DNA from: Tricholomella constricta
Taxonomy: Eukaryota > Basidiomycota > Agaricomycetes > Agaricales > Lyophyllaceae
Reading direction: 5' to 3'
Length of the DNA: 64,000 nucleotides
Assembly: GCA_013368375.1 (NCBI GenBank)
Contig: JAACJP010000016.1
Coordinates: forward strand, 558,001 to 622,000
The translations under genes were made by a program, and so were the position numbers. The notes beneath the pieces are model-generated. The model had not been told where the DNA came from and searched no databases. It saw only the letters and a program-made list of their open reading frames with translations. Below are positions 34,255 through 45,115 of the stretch, one piece after another; within the stretch, counting starts at the first letter, position 1, and every line of letters begins with the position of its first letter.

Positions 34255-35378
34255 ATGTCCGACGATGAAAGAGCGATAGCTTACTTTGAACTCGGAGAGG
34301 CCGTCCGCAACCTAGGGGGAGATGTTGACTCGTGGCTTCAGTGGGTCCCAAAAGGACTCCACCCGATGGTCGCGGGCCCTGCTAAATCTTCAGTAGAGAG
34401 GTGAGTGTTAGCTATTCTGCCATCGATATTTATAACCAAGCTAAAATGTGTCCTCGCAGCATTTTAGACGAAATTGAAACGCTGGAGGACACCCTCAACA
34501 GTATTACAAGCGAAGAACTATCACAGAAATTCTCACTACTTAAACGCGAGGCCAACAGTTTAAATGAGATGTTTCTCGAGGCAAAGACATCTTCAGTGGT
34601 GTGTACCGTACTTCTGGACAATGTATGGGCCAACAATGCTGACATGGTCGTAGCGAATTTCAGACCGACTCAAGGAAGAAGAGAAGGATTCCCAGAACAG
34701 TGACGAAGAGGATATTTATAGGCCACTGCGTGAGGCTGAAAAGGACAGAACGGAGCTGGATAACCATCGTAACAAAGCTAGGGAATCGTTGGAGGAGATG
34801 CTAGAAAAGATGGTGGGCGGCCAACATTCTTACCTTTTTCGATCTTATAACTAACAGCTATGCTCAGAACATTCTGGAGCAGCATTACGAGGTAAATCTC
34901 AACTTTGGAATTAAATACCTGTTCTAATGTGTGGAAATAGGACGACTCTCAGCAAGCCTCTGGATTCAACCAGCACCCGCAGCATCAGGTGTCCCACGAT
35001 ATATTTGCCCAGAATTCTGCCAACGATTTGCCCATCGAGAGTCACCCGCATCGTGACAGCGTTCCTGAATTGCCTCGCGAAGTCCAACGAGAGTCGAGGA
35101 CCAGCGAAGATCTCGAGTGGCGGCAAAGTATGACTTCTGAAAGTGGGACTTCTGAAAGTGTGACTTCTGATACCCGGCCCGTCACTCGCCGTCGCCCTCG
35201 GAGCCATTCGAGTCGTATCTTTATCAACTCCATATACAGCAACGAAAGCCGCGACACCAACAGCTCTCACAACTTTGGAGACTCCAGCGCTGATGCCAAC
35301 GCCACGAAGCATGCTAACGATGACAACTATGATTCTGATGACGATTTGGACGACATATATGCTTCATACTCTGGTTGA
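34255..35378 (+). CDS. Acidic coiled-coil protein 1
   Basis: Family not recognised. Exons by GT-AG: first from 34255 (MSDDERAIAYFELGEAVRN...), ending at a GTGAGT donor near 34399; then SILDEIETLEDTLNSITSEE; then a strongly charged helix (RISDRLKEEEKDSQNSDEED, DRTELDNHRNKARESLEEML); a short exon (NILEQHYE); and a last exon of polar repeats ending in DDNYDSDDDLDDIYASYSG. The middle is coiled-coil-like and the tail very acidic, which suggests a protein-interaction role (inference). A diverged copy in unit 2 (46881-49119) keeps the exon order and acidic tail. It lies between two inverted kinase-like genes, so it could be a partner of them; nothing in the sequence proves that. Confidence 0.6.
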
Positions 35379-36285
35379 TCTCTCTCAGCACACCTCCTCA
35401 AATCCTTATGCTTGCCGGTGACTCTTCTTCTTGACTTTCGACACTCGCCTGTACTACTACTGTCTATGCTTTTGGCTATTTTTCCCTTTGGATCCCGCTT
35501 CGACTATATCTCAAGCTACCCGCACTCAGACGCATGATCGGAGTCTTTTCGCTCAACAAATCCTCTCCCGGCACTAGCCAAAGGACTGTCGTGCGCTGAG
35601 ACGGTGTCTCATACTTGGGAGCTACCATGAACATCACGAATTACGACAAGCGCCCTATCTCAATTTTGTGCTTACTATTTCCCCATCTTTCAATTACTGT
35701 ACTTCGACGAGTTGGCTATTTCTTTTCACCTTGTCGCCTTTATTTGCATGTAACGGCTTCAGTTTATCAATCACCATCCAATTTTGGACTCGGTGTGGCT
35801 GTTCATTTATACCACCAGAATATTCACTGTTTTATATGGTCCTTCAAAATACCTCGAGCCAACCTGGCGAAGATACTTAGCTGGCGTGGCAGCAACATAT
35901 AGAAGGTATTACACTAGGAACAGGGCCATACAGTTAGTTACAACGTCGACTCTGAACACTCCTGAACACTACCGAATTTGCCACGAACAAAGTTCGAATG
36001 GATAAATGACAGTGGCACGAATATCGTTGAAAAATGTGAAAACCAGATGGTGGAATGAAAACTTGAATCGAGCGGTTGGAGCTTCTGTGGTTGAAGGAAC
36101 GGGTGGAAAGCAGGTTAAACAAAAGTTAAGGTAGGGCGCCGGATATCTGCGGAGCCGACACTGTATCGTCACTTTGGTCAAATTTTGTCCAAGGATCAGC
36201 TGAACCCACTTCTCCTCTTCCACCGCTCTTGGACTTCATTTAGTGCGATCAAGAACAACTGCTATCGAGTCCGACCACTTGAACG
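35379..36285. other. Spacer before kinase B, conserved in unit 2
   Basis: From about 35670 to 36285 this spacer matches 49885-50473 in unit 2. It contains a reverse-strand frame of 84 codons (35969-36223, MEEEKWVQLILGQNLTKVTI...), also open in unit 2 at 50157-50411. The last 60 bases are a promoter-proximal block shared by all the kinase copies (ACTTCATTTRGTGCGATCA). No other gene seen. Confidence 0.5.
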
Positions 36286-37581
36286 ATGTCGCAAAAATGG
36301 GAAGGCGCCGAGCGCGCACTCAAACTAGCCCTCGCGCGCAGGTCCACCCTCGAAGTAGATGAATTCTTGGGGAAACGCCGTGAGGAGGAAGAATTCTGGG
36401 TCGAGCATTATCACTTTTTGCTTTCGAATGGATACCAGCTCCGGCCGCGATACAATCCTGATTGGGTACCGTCATGGATTCGAGCGGCACAGCCCACGGA
36501 ATACTTGGACTGTGAAGACTCGGTGGCATTGGCGATGGTGAGCATTTTCGCCAGGCTCATAAATTTAACCGTCACCAATATTAACACTCAGTACACCCAT
36601 CTGAACGACGCAATTCGCGTCCAAGACGGGTCGAAAGTCGTTTTCAAACATGTCAAACAGATGTCCAAGGAGACCATCATTGGTGCTACTCTGGGTAAAA
36701 TAGCTCACCCACGAAATCACTGTGTGCCAGTTTTAGCCGTTCTTCCCCTTCCTGGCACAACGGAACTCGATCCAAGGGACGCTTTGCTTGTCATGCCACA
36801 ACTGATTCATTTTGCGATGCTGCCGTTTTGCTTTGTTGGAGAGTTCGCTGAAGCCATGCGACAGTTCGTGGAGGTCAGCTTAACTTGTAGTGCAGTCGAC
36901 ATTCATAGACTGATATGGCTCTGCAGGGACTCGATTTCATGCACGAGTGTGGAATCGCACATCGGTACGGCGGTTCACCCTCTACCTCCTTGAGCCTTCA
37001 AATTGACAGAGTCCAGGGATGCTTGCTACTTCAATCTCATGATGGATGGGTCAAAGGTGGTTCCGGGGGGTTTCCACTTTGTCAGACCCAGATCGCCCAC
37101 TGGAATTGTCAGAGACACGATTGAATGGCACACGCGGTGGTCGGCCAAACCGAACAAGTATTATTTTATCGACTTCGACTTAGCAGCAACGTACGTGCGG
37201 GGTGTTGAAATGGAAACCCGAGTCGGGCGTATTGGACAAGATCGATCCGTCCCGGAATTCGCCTTTCCTCTTAGCCCATTACCCTATGACCCATTCAAAC
37301 TCGACATTTACCAGCTGGGCAATGCCCTCCTTACAGTTGTTGAGGTATGTGAAAGAACACTTGTCCAAAGATTTTTTTCCTTAGTGTCATTACAGCGATA
37401 CGATGGTCTCGAGCCGTTCCTCGCGCTCTTAAAGCCAATGACGAGTCAATATCCGGAGGATCGACCAGCTCTATCGGAGGTGTTGAGCCAATTGGATGAT
37501 TTCACCCCCGAGATGCTGGAGTGCCGTGTGAAGTCGCGTTCGCGTTCTGCGCTGGATGATACCTGCATCGATCTCCAATAA
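36286..37581 (+). CDS. Kinase-like protein B (atypical, DFD)
   Basis: Plus-strand inverted twin of gene A. Start MSQKWEGAERALKLALARR at 36286, which shares the 60-base upstream block with the other copies. Same order: VVFKHVKQMSKE, LPLPGTTELDPRDALLVMPQ, GLDFMHECGIAHR with the intron gtacgg...gtccag to DACYFNLMMD, YYFIDFDLAATY (DFD), LDIYQLGNALLTVVE, then an intron (gtatgtgaaag...ttacag) and RYDGLEPFLALLKPMTSQY, ending SRSALDDTCIDLQ. Stop at 37579-37581. The C-terminal 190 residues differ from gene A at only a few positions, much closer than A is to C. Its last exon and 3' flank are tandemly duplicated (37704). Confidence 0.78.
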
Positions 37582-37903
37582 GCGAGCATTTACTTATGCC
37601 GTAAATCCTTTTTTCATATTTACGCGAGATCATCGTCGCCTTGGGGGATGAATGTATCATCGAATTGTAGCACTTCGTCCTGAAGCTCCACAGTAAAAAA
37701 TAATTTCACCCCCGAGATGCTGGAGTGCCGTGTGAAGTCGCGTTCGCGTTCTGCGCTGGATGATACCTGCATCGATCTCCAATAAGCGAGCATTTACTTA
37801 TGCCGTAAATCCTTTTTTCATATTTACGCGAGATCATCGTCGCCTTGGGGGATGAATGTATCATCGAATTGTAGCACTTCGTCCTGAAGCTCCACAGTAA
37901 AAA
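37500..37903 (+). repeat. 204-bp tandem duplication over the kinase B 3' end
   Basis: 37500-37703 and 37704-37903 are nearly identical: both start TTTCACCCCCGAGATGCTGG, contain the last 27 codons and stop of kinase B, and run to CTCCACAGTAAAAA. The second copy is a 3' exon tail without upstream exon. It is absent from unit 2. Confidence 0.95.
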
Positions 37904-38159
37904 TCTAACACAGTTTTACACGACTTATGGTGAGAATTTCGAAAAAAATGGGTCTGTATCGGCGGTAACGTGAAGGTCTGTTCCCGACAGGAAGCGTCAG
38001 CCTCGAAGCAGCGGCAGAAAGGCGATGACTGACTGTTGACTCGAGGCGGGGCCATGAATTTGGAGCTTTAAATTGAGGCCTTGTGTTCTTTGCCCCAGAG
38101 ACAACCAAGGTATGACGAGATTGACATGCGATAGTCTACACTACAGGCGTCCACCGACA

Positions 38160-39090
38160 GAATTAGACCTTGAACTTATCTCTTGAAGTCAGGCATCTCA
38201 GCATAACTTCTTCAAACTCATCCAACACCCTCAAAGCAGCTGCAGGTGAAGGCCAGTCGCGAGGGTCAGTCAGGGCTTGTCATGGCCTTCCACAAGGGGA
38301 GAATTGATTTCAGTCCTTCAGGATCATAATTAACAGTACAAGTGCATGAGCGAATCTGACGGAAGTCCGAGTCGCGGCTTCTGGACAATGAACTTACAAA
38401 GTTGCCAGAAAATCGTAAATGCCTGAGAGGTCGGTCAACATGCCCTGGTCCGTCAAGTAGTACAGATCCGTAAGGCTGTTCTTGCAGCTTGTGGTTCCTA
38501 GCTGCTATAAAAAGCGGTTGGCCCAGATGCAAGGCGCTTTCTCAAGGATGCGTCTGCATCATGTGACAAGAGCTGAGCTACGCGATAGAGATAGAGTGAG
38601 GGCTTCCTGGGCACCTCCCCATAGCTCGGCCAGGAGTCTCGTAGACAGAGTGATGTCGAATGCGGTGCGGTGGAGCAAAGTACCAGAGTCAAAGCCCAAC
38701 AGCCGATATGGATCAATATCGCCGCCCAGTACAAAGGATAGGACGCAAGATGTTAATTTTTTGAGCCCTAGAGCGAAGGTTTGCGCCGAGCAGAGAGCTC
38801 AGAGCAGGCCCCAAAGTTGTCAAAGCGAGCGATGCCGTGGGGCCCGCGGGAACAAGGCCGAACCTGAAAGAGAAAATTCCACGAGATGTGCAGGGCTTTG
38901 CCTCAAGGCGGGCGCAGAGCGCGACGAACACGAGGCATCGGATAGATAGGGGTTCAGCGTTAGAATGTGCCGGGCAGGGAACAGACAGAGTAGCCTGCTC
39001 AACGAGGTAGACTCGGACGAGGAGGGAGCTGAGACACCGGCGTGACGCGGGGAATTGGCAAACGGAACCCTAACCCGAACGTGCAACTGC
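38160..39090 (-). pseudogene. Second kinase-like remnant, unit 1
   Basis: Reverse-strand pieces correspond to the longer frame at 52205-53097 in unit 2. The C-terminus reads KAMTSPD, then after a frame change DWPSPAAALRVLDEFEEVML, which resembles a kinase C-lobe end (DRPS...AL...FEE). Upstream pieces contain LLSHDADASLRKRLASGPTA and DPYRLLGFDS-like sequence broken by stops. No catalytic loop is recognised, so the kinase relation is weak. It is disrupted in this unit. Confidence 0.35.
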
Positions 39091-39208
39091 AAGCGAAATT
39101 TGCTGGATTCTCATATCATTAGCCTTGCTTCAATGCTTGTTCTTGTCCTACAACGACGATACCAGCGACGACGACCACGACGAACCCACGACTTGCGCAG
39201 CTGTATAT

Positions 39209-39791
39209 GTTGGAAATATGGTCGGCACCGCAGACGCCCTTTGTCCCGGTCCGGCCTCCTTAAAGTACGCCTCACACCCTGCGAAGCCTTTGTCGACGTT
39301 CACCTCAGCAACGTCTTGCTTGGAGTCAAATAGGCCTCAATACCGAAGCCTGCGCCGCTCTTGTCTGCCTCGTCGTCTACGCGATTCTTTTTGTCATCCT
39401 TATACTTTAATACCTGACGGGACATCTAAGGCTGCGATCGCATTATTCAATCATTACGTTCCATGTTACAGTTCGACTGGCACCCCAAGCTACGGGATTG
39501 GCATTCGGGATAGTAGGATATGCCAATGTCGATTTATTGGTTGCCTATTCCATATTGTACGTTCCTTTTATTCAACTCACCCTCCTTTCTTACATATTGA
39601 CAAAGGACTCTCTCATGTAGATTTATATATATATGTACCATACACTTGCTGTCACCCTCAGTCAATTATACGTCATTAGACTGAGGGTGAGTCGCTTCTA
39701 CTTACATAGTTAACGAACCTTTACTGATCGCACATTAGTCTTATCCTTTCTCTAATAGTGTCATAATCCTACGGTTAGGATACTAACACTG
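39209..39791 (+). pseudogene. Inverted fragment of the DUF7702-like gene
   Basis: Plus-strand copy of the N-terminal part of the gene at 28875-29869. It reads LNTEACAALVCLVVYAILFV, LRLRSHYSIITFHVTVRL and GLAFGIVGYANVDLLVAY, with the start codon lost (GTCAAATAGGCC), an extra stop, and an end shortly after the intron donor. Unit 2 has no such insert: CGCAGCTCTATAGCTGGGC is continuous at about 53390. CTGTA occurs at both edges of the insert and may be a short target duplication. Confidence 0.8.
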
Positions 39792-39830
39792 TAGCTGGGC
39801 AAGGTCTGTTGATACACCAATTTATACAAA

Positions 39831-42360
39831 ATGACTTCAGTACTTGCTTCGGGTCAGTATGGGCACGCGTCAGCATGTATGATGGCTCACGATATATTTC
39901 CTGCAGTTCCTTCAGAGAACTGGGATGATGATTTCGAGTTTCAAGCACGAACGACGGCCACGACGACGACGAAGAAGAATTTACATGATCCCAATGACAC
40001 ACACCGCATGTCTATTGCCAGCTCAGACTGGGACCACGACGACGACAACGACCACACCATTAACACGATTCTTGAAGACAGGAAAAATACCCTGCACCTC
40101 TCACCAGAGGATTGAGCCGGGCCCGTCTACACCGCGGCGTAGCCATCCCCATGCCGAGAATTGGGATGATAATTCGAGGACTCGCCTGTGAGGAGGGCCT
40201 TTCCCTCGCCTCCGGGGAAAGAGAAAACCTCTCCATCGCGGGCGCGACGCATGATACAGAACCAGCAGCCACGTCCGGAGAGCTGAGACGATGAATTCGA
40301 TGCCTCGCCTGTGAAGCCGGCCCACAGGATTTCACGACACGGGCGCGGCGCGTTCAGCAGCACCAACGGAATGATAATTGCAACGGGGTTGCGTCAACAA
40401 CCTTACCCAGCAGGCCCTCACGCAGCAGTGGTGGATCCTCGTCTTCGGAGGATGAAGGGCCGCCACACGACCTGGACTTTGGGTACGTTGATCGGGACCA
40501 GGAGGACCGTACCGTCACTGCTCGTTCCCGGCGAGCGGCTCTCTCCCGCTTGTCCCCAGACAGCACGCCGCCCCCGCCTGTCACTGCATTACCCCTCCCC
40601 TTCCTCCTTCCAACCACAAACACCAGCCCAAGTCCAAGCCCGTTCCCGCGTTCGCCCACCTCTTCCGTGTTCTCTGTTCCTATGACTCACCGCCCGCCCT
40701 CTTCCTCTGCGTTTACCGTCACATCCACGACACACCTCCACCCGACTGTCTCCCGCTCCTCCAGCGGCCTTGGAGCCCTTCCGCCGTCCCCACCAATACA
40801 CCGCGAGCGGGAGCGAAGGAGACTGAGGAAGAAGAGCCGCCCCCAAGGACCTGGGATCGAGCTTAGTACAATGCGAAGAGAGCGGGACAGTGATAGCTAT
40901 GATTACAGAATATTCCCGCTTGTCCCCAGACAGCACGCGGCTTCCGCCTGTCCCTGATTACCCCTCCCCTTCCTCCTTCCAACCTCAAACACAAGCCCGT
41001 TCCCGCGTTCGCCCACCTCCTCCGTGTTCTCTGTTCCTATGACTCACCGTCCGCCCTCCTCCACCGCGTTCATCGTCACCTCCACAACACACCTCCGCCC
41101 GCGCGGCCTTGGAGCCCTTCCGCTGTCCCCGCCAATACACCGCGAGCAGGAGCGAAGGAGACTGAGAAAGAAGAGCCGCCCTCAGGGACCTGGGATCGAG
41201 CTTAGTACAATGCGAAGAGAGCGGGACAGTGATGGCTATGATTACGGATATGACACGGGCGGAGAGGAGGGGGAGGTAGATGGGAGGCCTCAGACACCTC
41301 CCCCGCCTCCTGTGCAACCTGCGCAGAGCGTACTTGTAACGCCTAGTGGAAACGGAAACGCGGGGGGGCGGGTGCATTGCTGAGCCTGATTGGGAGCATT
41401 AAAAAGTGGGGTCTGAGGCGGAATCAGGGGAGCACAACGCCGGGGGAGGTCGTAGGGTCACGCAAGCTCGGTAAGTTCGCGTGCGGTTCGTATACATCAT
41501 TTTGTTGACGATTACTACACAGACACCCTTCCGCACCCCCGCCACCTGCTCGATGACAACAATCTCACCCTCCTCCTCAGGCTCTTTCAACGCTCACCGT
41601 CCGTTTCCCCCACCACATGGAACAACCAACAAGCGAATGTCCTCGCCCCATGCTCCTGGGACTGGGACTGGGGGCACGTGGTTCTTCCGCGCTGCATCGA
41701 GCTCGTATGCAGCGCGGGGGAGCACGAGCGACATCAGCCTTTCCATGCAAGTGCATCCGCATACGCGCCAACGGAGGATAAACAGCGAGATGAGCAACAG
41801 CAAACGCAGACGCCATTTCCTGCGAAGCTTGTGAAGAGGAAGAGCTTGGGGTTTGTGCAGCTACGGCGGGGGCTGGAAGTTGGCGGCCATGGGGATAATG
41901 CTGCTGAGAAGAACCGGGAGAGAGAAAGAGAAAGGTACGCGGATCTTGGACTCGGCCGTGGCGGTGGTGGAGAGAAGGAGCAGGACGTATTTGTTGCTGA
42001 TACAGGACGGGAGCCTGAGCGCGATATGAGCGGGGGACGACGCAGTGTGGACAAGGACAAAGAGAAGGATGGCTCGCGCTCGTTCATGGGCTCTGTGCGG
42101 CGCATCAGAGCGTCGCCGCTGCTCACGCCAACGCCAATGCAGCAGCAGCGCAGATGGAGACCCCCCAGGAAGCCAGCTCCCCAGCCTCATATGCACGCTC
42201 TTTCCTCCTATTGAACTTCAACCGCTCTCACCACCGCGTTTGTGCCCCACCCCACAACGCCCCCAGACCGGCGGTGCGAAAGGCATTCCTCCAGAGCGTA
42301 TGCTTTCTCCGACTCTATCCTCCTCGACAGTCGGAAGTACGGCTAGTGCACCGCCGGTAT
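39831..42360 (+). pseudogene. Byr4-like gene, truncated decayed copy (unit 1)
   Basis: A 5' partial copy of the gene at 53443-58102. The ATG and first 93 codons are intact (ENWDDDFEF present), then a 2-base deletion at about 40109 (CCAGAGGATTGAG against CCAGAGTGGATTGAG) shifts the frame. An internal tandem duplication of about 370 bp repeats the Pro/Ser-rich segment (from about 40548, again from about 40917). More frameshifts follow. The copy stops at 42360, where the sequence switches within one or two shared bases to aldolase exon 2. It cannot make a full product. Confidence 0.85.
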
Positions 42361-42965
42361 GCGTGAATGGCGCCTATGTTTCCCAGGTCGCCAAGCGGCT
42401 TTCAGGCTCTTCTAGCATTGCACATTGTGTCATTGGCTTTTCATTTGGTGCGGGCACCACCAAAGCCAAAGCAATGTTCGGTAGATTCCCTCTGTGACGA
42501 TCTTCTTAACGTGAAACTGCTCCTGTCAGTGAAGCACGTCAGGCTATCGAAGACGGCGCGAAGGAGATCGACATGGTGATCAGTGCCCTCGTCCACGAAG
42601 ATATCCGATCAGTTGTGGACGCATCGGCTGGTAATGCAGTCAAGGTCATTTTGGAAACAGTTCTTTTGTCGGATGAGGAGAAGATCGCAGCGTCATTCAT
42701 CGCAGTTGAGGCTGGAGCTGCTTTTGTAAAGACCTGCATTGGGTTCTTGGGTGGCGGGGCATCTGCCGCAGATGTTGCGCTGATGAAAAAGATGGTTCAG
42801 TACAAGGGTAATGTGAAAGTGAAGGCGTCCGCGGGAATAAGAAGTCTGAATACTTGTCTCGAGATGCTGGAGGCAGGGGCCGATAGGATTGGAACGTCTG
42901 TTTGATTTCCTCCAAGCTGAGAATTCGGTTCACTGATATGCTCGTCGCAGGTCATCAGGTGTCGC
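42361..42965 (+). pseudogene. Deoxyribose-phosphate aldolase, 3' partial copy (unit 2)
   Basis: Corresponds to 28004-28633 of the intact gene, from inside exon 2. It has no start codon or N-terminal domain. Relative to the intact gene it has a 27-base in-frame deletion that removes IGALKSGDY after EIDMVI, between short GCCCT repeats. The two catalytic lysine motifs remain (FVKTCIGFLGGG and [10 protein letters not shown]). The copy ends where the deletion that removed the DUF7702 gene begins, joining to DNA equivalent to about 30140. Confidence 0.9.
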
Positions 42966-45115
42966 AATCAAAGAGATCGATACATGCAACGCTTACAGGA
43001 CAACAGTGGGAGGTGGCAGCTAATCCGCTGGGCCATGTTCCACTCATAGAATGTCATGGCACACAAAAAACTGAGGTGTTCCGATAAGGAGAGACTTCCG
43101 AGCCATGGATGTGCGTAGCAAGAGACAATTAAATAAAGTGAGTTGTTTCGCTACCGTCACGGTGAAATGCATGAATATTACACATTGGCGATGACTTGAC
43201 CTCACCTGATGCTGCTTTTTACAGAATATACTCTTGTTACAGCCTTCGCTGCCTGATGCCTACGGTTCCTGTAACTTGCGAATTCGTCGATCCGCCAAAT
43301 ATGACCGTGGAGGGGTGATTTCACGGTGTGCAGCTCACATATATTCGTCGATACTGACTTTTATGGCTTTCACTCTTTGATTCATCAAAACGTTTGCTAC
43401 CGTCTACGCTAAGCCTGTCTGTTTCAAAAGTCGACGGTGAAGCCTAATCGTAACAAGGCCAACGCGCACATTGAGAGGTAAACCGGAAAATAAAACCCGC
43501 CACTGGAACTGTGTGGTCCCACTTCGAGTCAACGCTCTGCCATCGCCTTTTGACCCGGCCCGGTGCCTCGAGGCTGACGCTTCCTGTCGAGTGGCGTCCT
43601 TGCCAGGAATCAGGTACACTTAAAGCTTCATAGTGCACGGCCTGGGGATGCTGAGTAAGTGGATTCCTTTTCCTGTCATCTAGGATCCTTCCGAGACTGA
43701 AGGCTGGTATCATATCCTTCTTACGATATGCACCGTTTTAATCTCTGGGTAGCACAGCAGGCGAGCCTCACTCAGAATGGTCATTCGAAGAGCGATATTA
43801 TCCGCGTCCGTGATCTGCATTGCCAGGCGGTGAGATCTCTGAATAATCTACCTGCATTTGTCCAGTCTCCATGCGGCCTCTACATTACGACGGCTGATAT
43901 CTGGCATTGCTTCCGTTTCATGACATCGCCATTACGGTACCAGCCCAGTCATTCACCATACTCTCTCCCCGATATATCCAGATTGCATCTACGAGACGCC
44001 AAATTTCACACCACCTAACACAGCCATGCCATATCCAGGATTTACACCAGTGATAGTGTTGTCAGATTCGTATCTCCTCCTCTGATCGCCGCTCACTGTG
44101 GTGTCGTGAGTCACCTATTGCCCTTGTTCTTATTCTGTACAGGGACAATAACAGTCGTGTTTGGCGCGCGTCACGGTGATATCTTCTTTTGTGGCGCCAT
44201 CTAGCTCGTAATCTAGTCTGTGTCGTCTTGCCAGCTAAGTCTCGAGTTTAAAAGATCTATCGCCGGCGCCGTGAACGCTCGAGGCCTGAAGTAGCGAAGC
44301 TTCGAATCCGGAAAACAAAACTCGCCCACGGAAAAAAGTTGCAGTGCTGTGATTGCTGTATGGTTCTCGTCAATCAAGGGATCGGCGGAGAATTCCAGGT
44401 TAGAGGTCCTCGTTTCAGTCGTGGTACGAGTCATTTACAAGCGTCGTACTCATCATGCAATCTGTCGTTATAGTAGTAAGCGAGCGGCAAACAAATGCTC
44501 AGAAGACGATGGCGTGAAGACGCAAATGCGGTCTTCGAGTCAACTCGCGTTTTAGTCGCTGCCTCGAGGCCGATGCTTCTTGTTGAGTGATGTCTTTGCC
44601 ACACATCACAGCACAGTTAACACTTGATAGTAAAGGGTCTAGAGACCCCGAATAAGTGGAGATTGCTCAGCTCAGGACTCATGATTCGTGAAACGCTAAG
44701 CAATGCGATCAAACATCATTTTGAAAAGCAAGGTCCTCAGCAGTTATTCCTTTGGGAGAGATATCTATAGACGGTCTACATCAGGTCCTTCGGAGCGAAC
44801 CGCCACGTCTCCGTCGCCTTTTTGAACTTCGTCACTTCACAAATTATCGTCAATACGGACCCAGTTACTTGGAGATTCTCATCATTCGTCATGTAGTCAG
44901 TCCTTGGCTTGGTCAGATACTTACTGTGGATTCAGGATCTCAGCTGTCACGGCGATTGTGGGATGCAGTAGCCGATAACCACATTTCGTTGTTACATTTT
45001 TTCCAGACAACGATGATCTAGCCGCCACATCTTTGAACTTGTGAAGAGTGATTGAAGCACATAATTATCACAACTGCCTTGAAATGACGTGTCTGATTAT
45101 GGAATGGATGCTCGC
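42966..45115. other. Repeat-derived spacer of unit 2
   Basis: Equivalent of 30140-32500 in unit 1, with the same two repeat copies (43480-43740 and 44270-44700). The frame matching 31011-31514 is cut short here. No gene supported. Confidence 0.5.

Larger units (their letters stand above)
28003..42360 (+). repeat. Tandem segmental duplication, unit 1
   Basis: This 14.4-kb unit starts inside aldolase exon 2 and ends inside the Byr4-like gene copy. It holds the aldolase 3' part, DUF7702 gene, kinase-like A, coiled-coil gene 1, kinase-like B, a second kinase-like remnant, an inverted DUF7702 fragment and the 5' part of a Byr4-like gene. The same order recurs from 42361. Confidence 0.9.
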
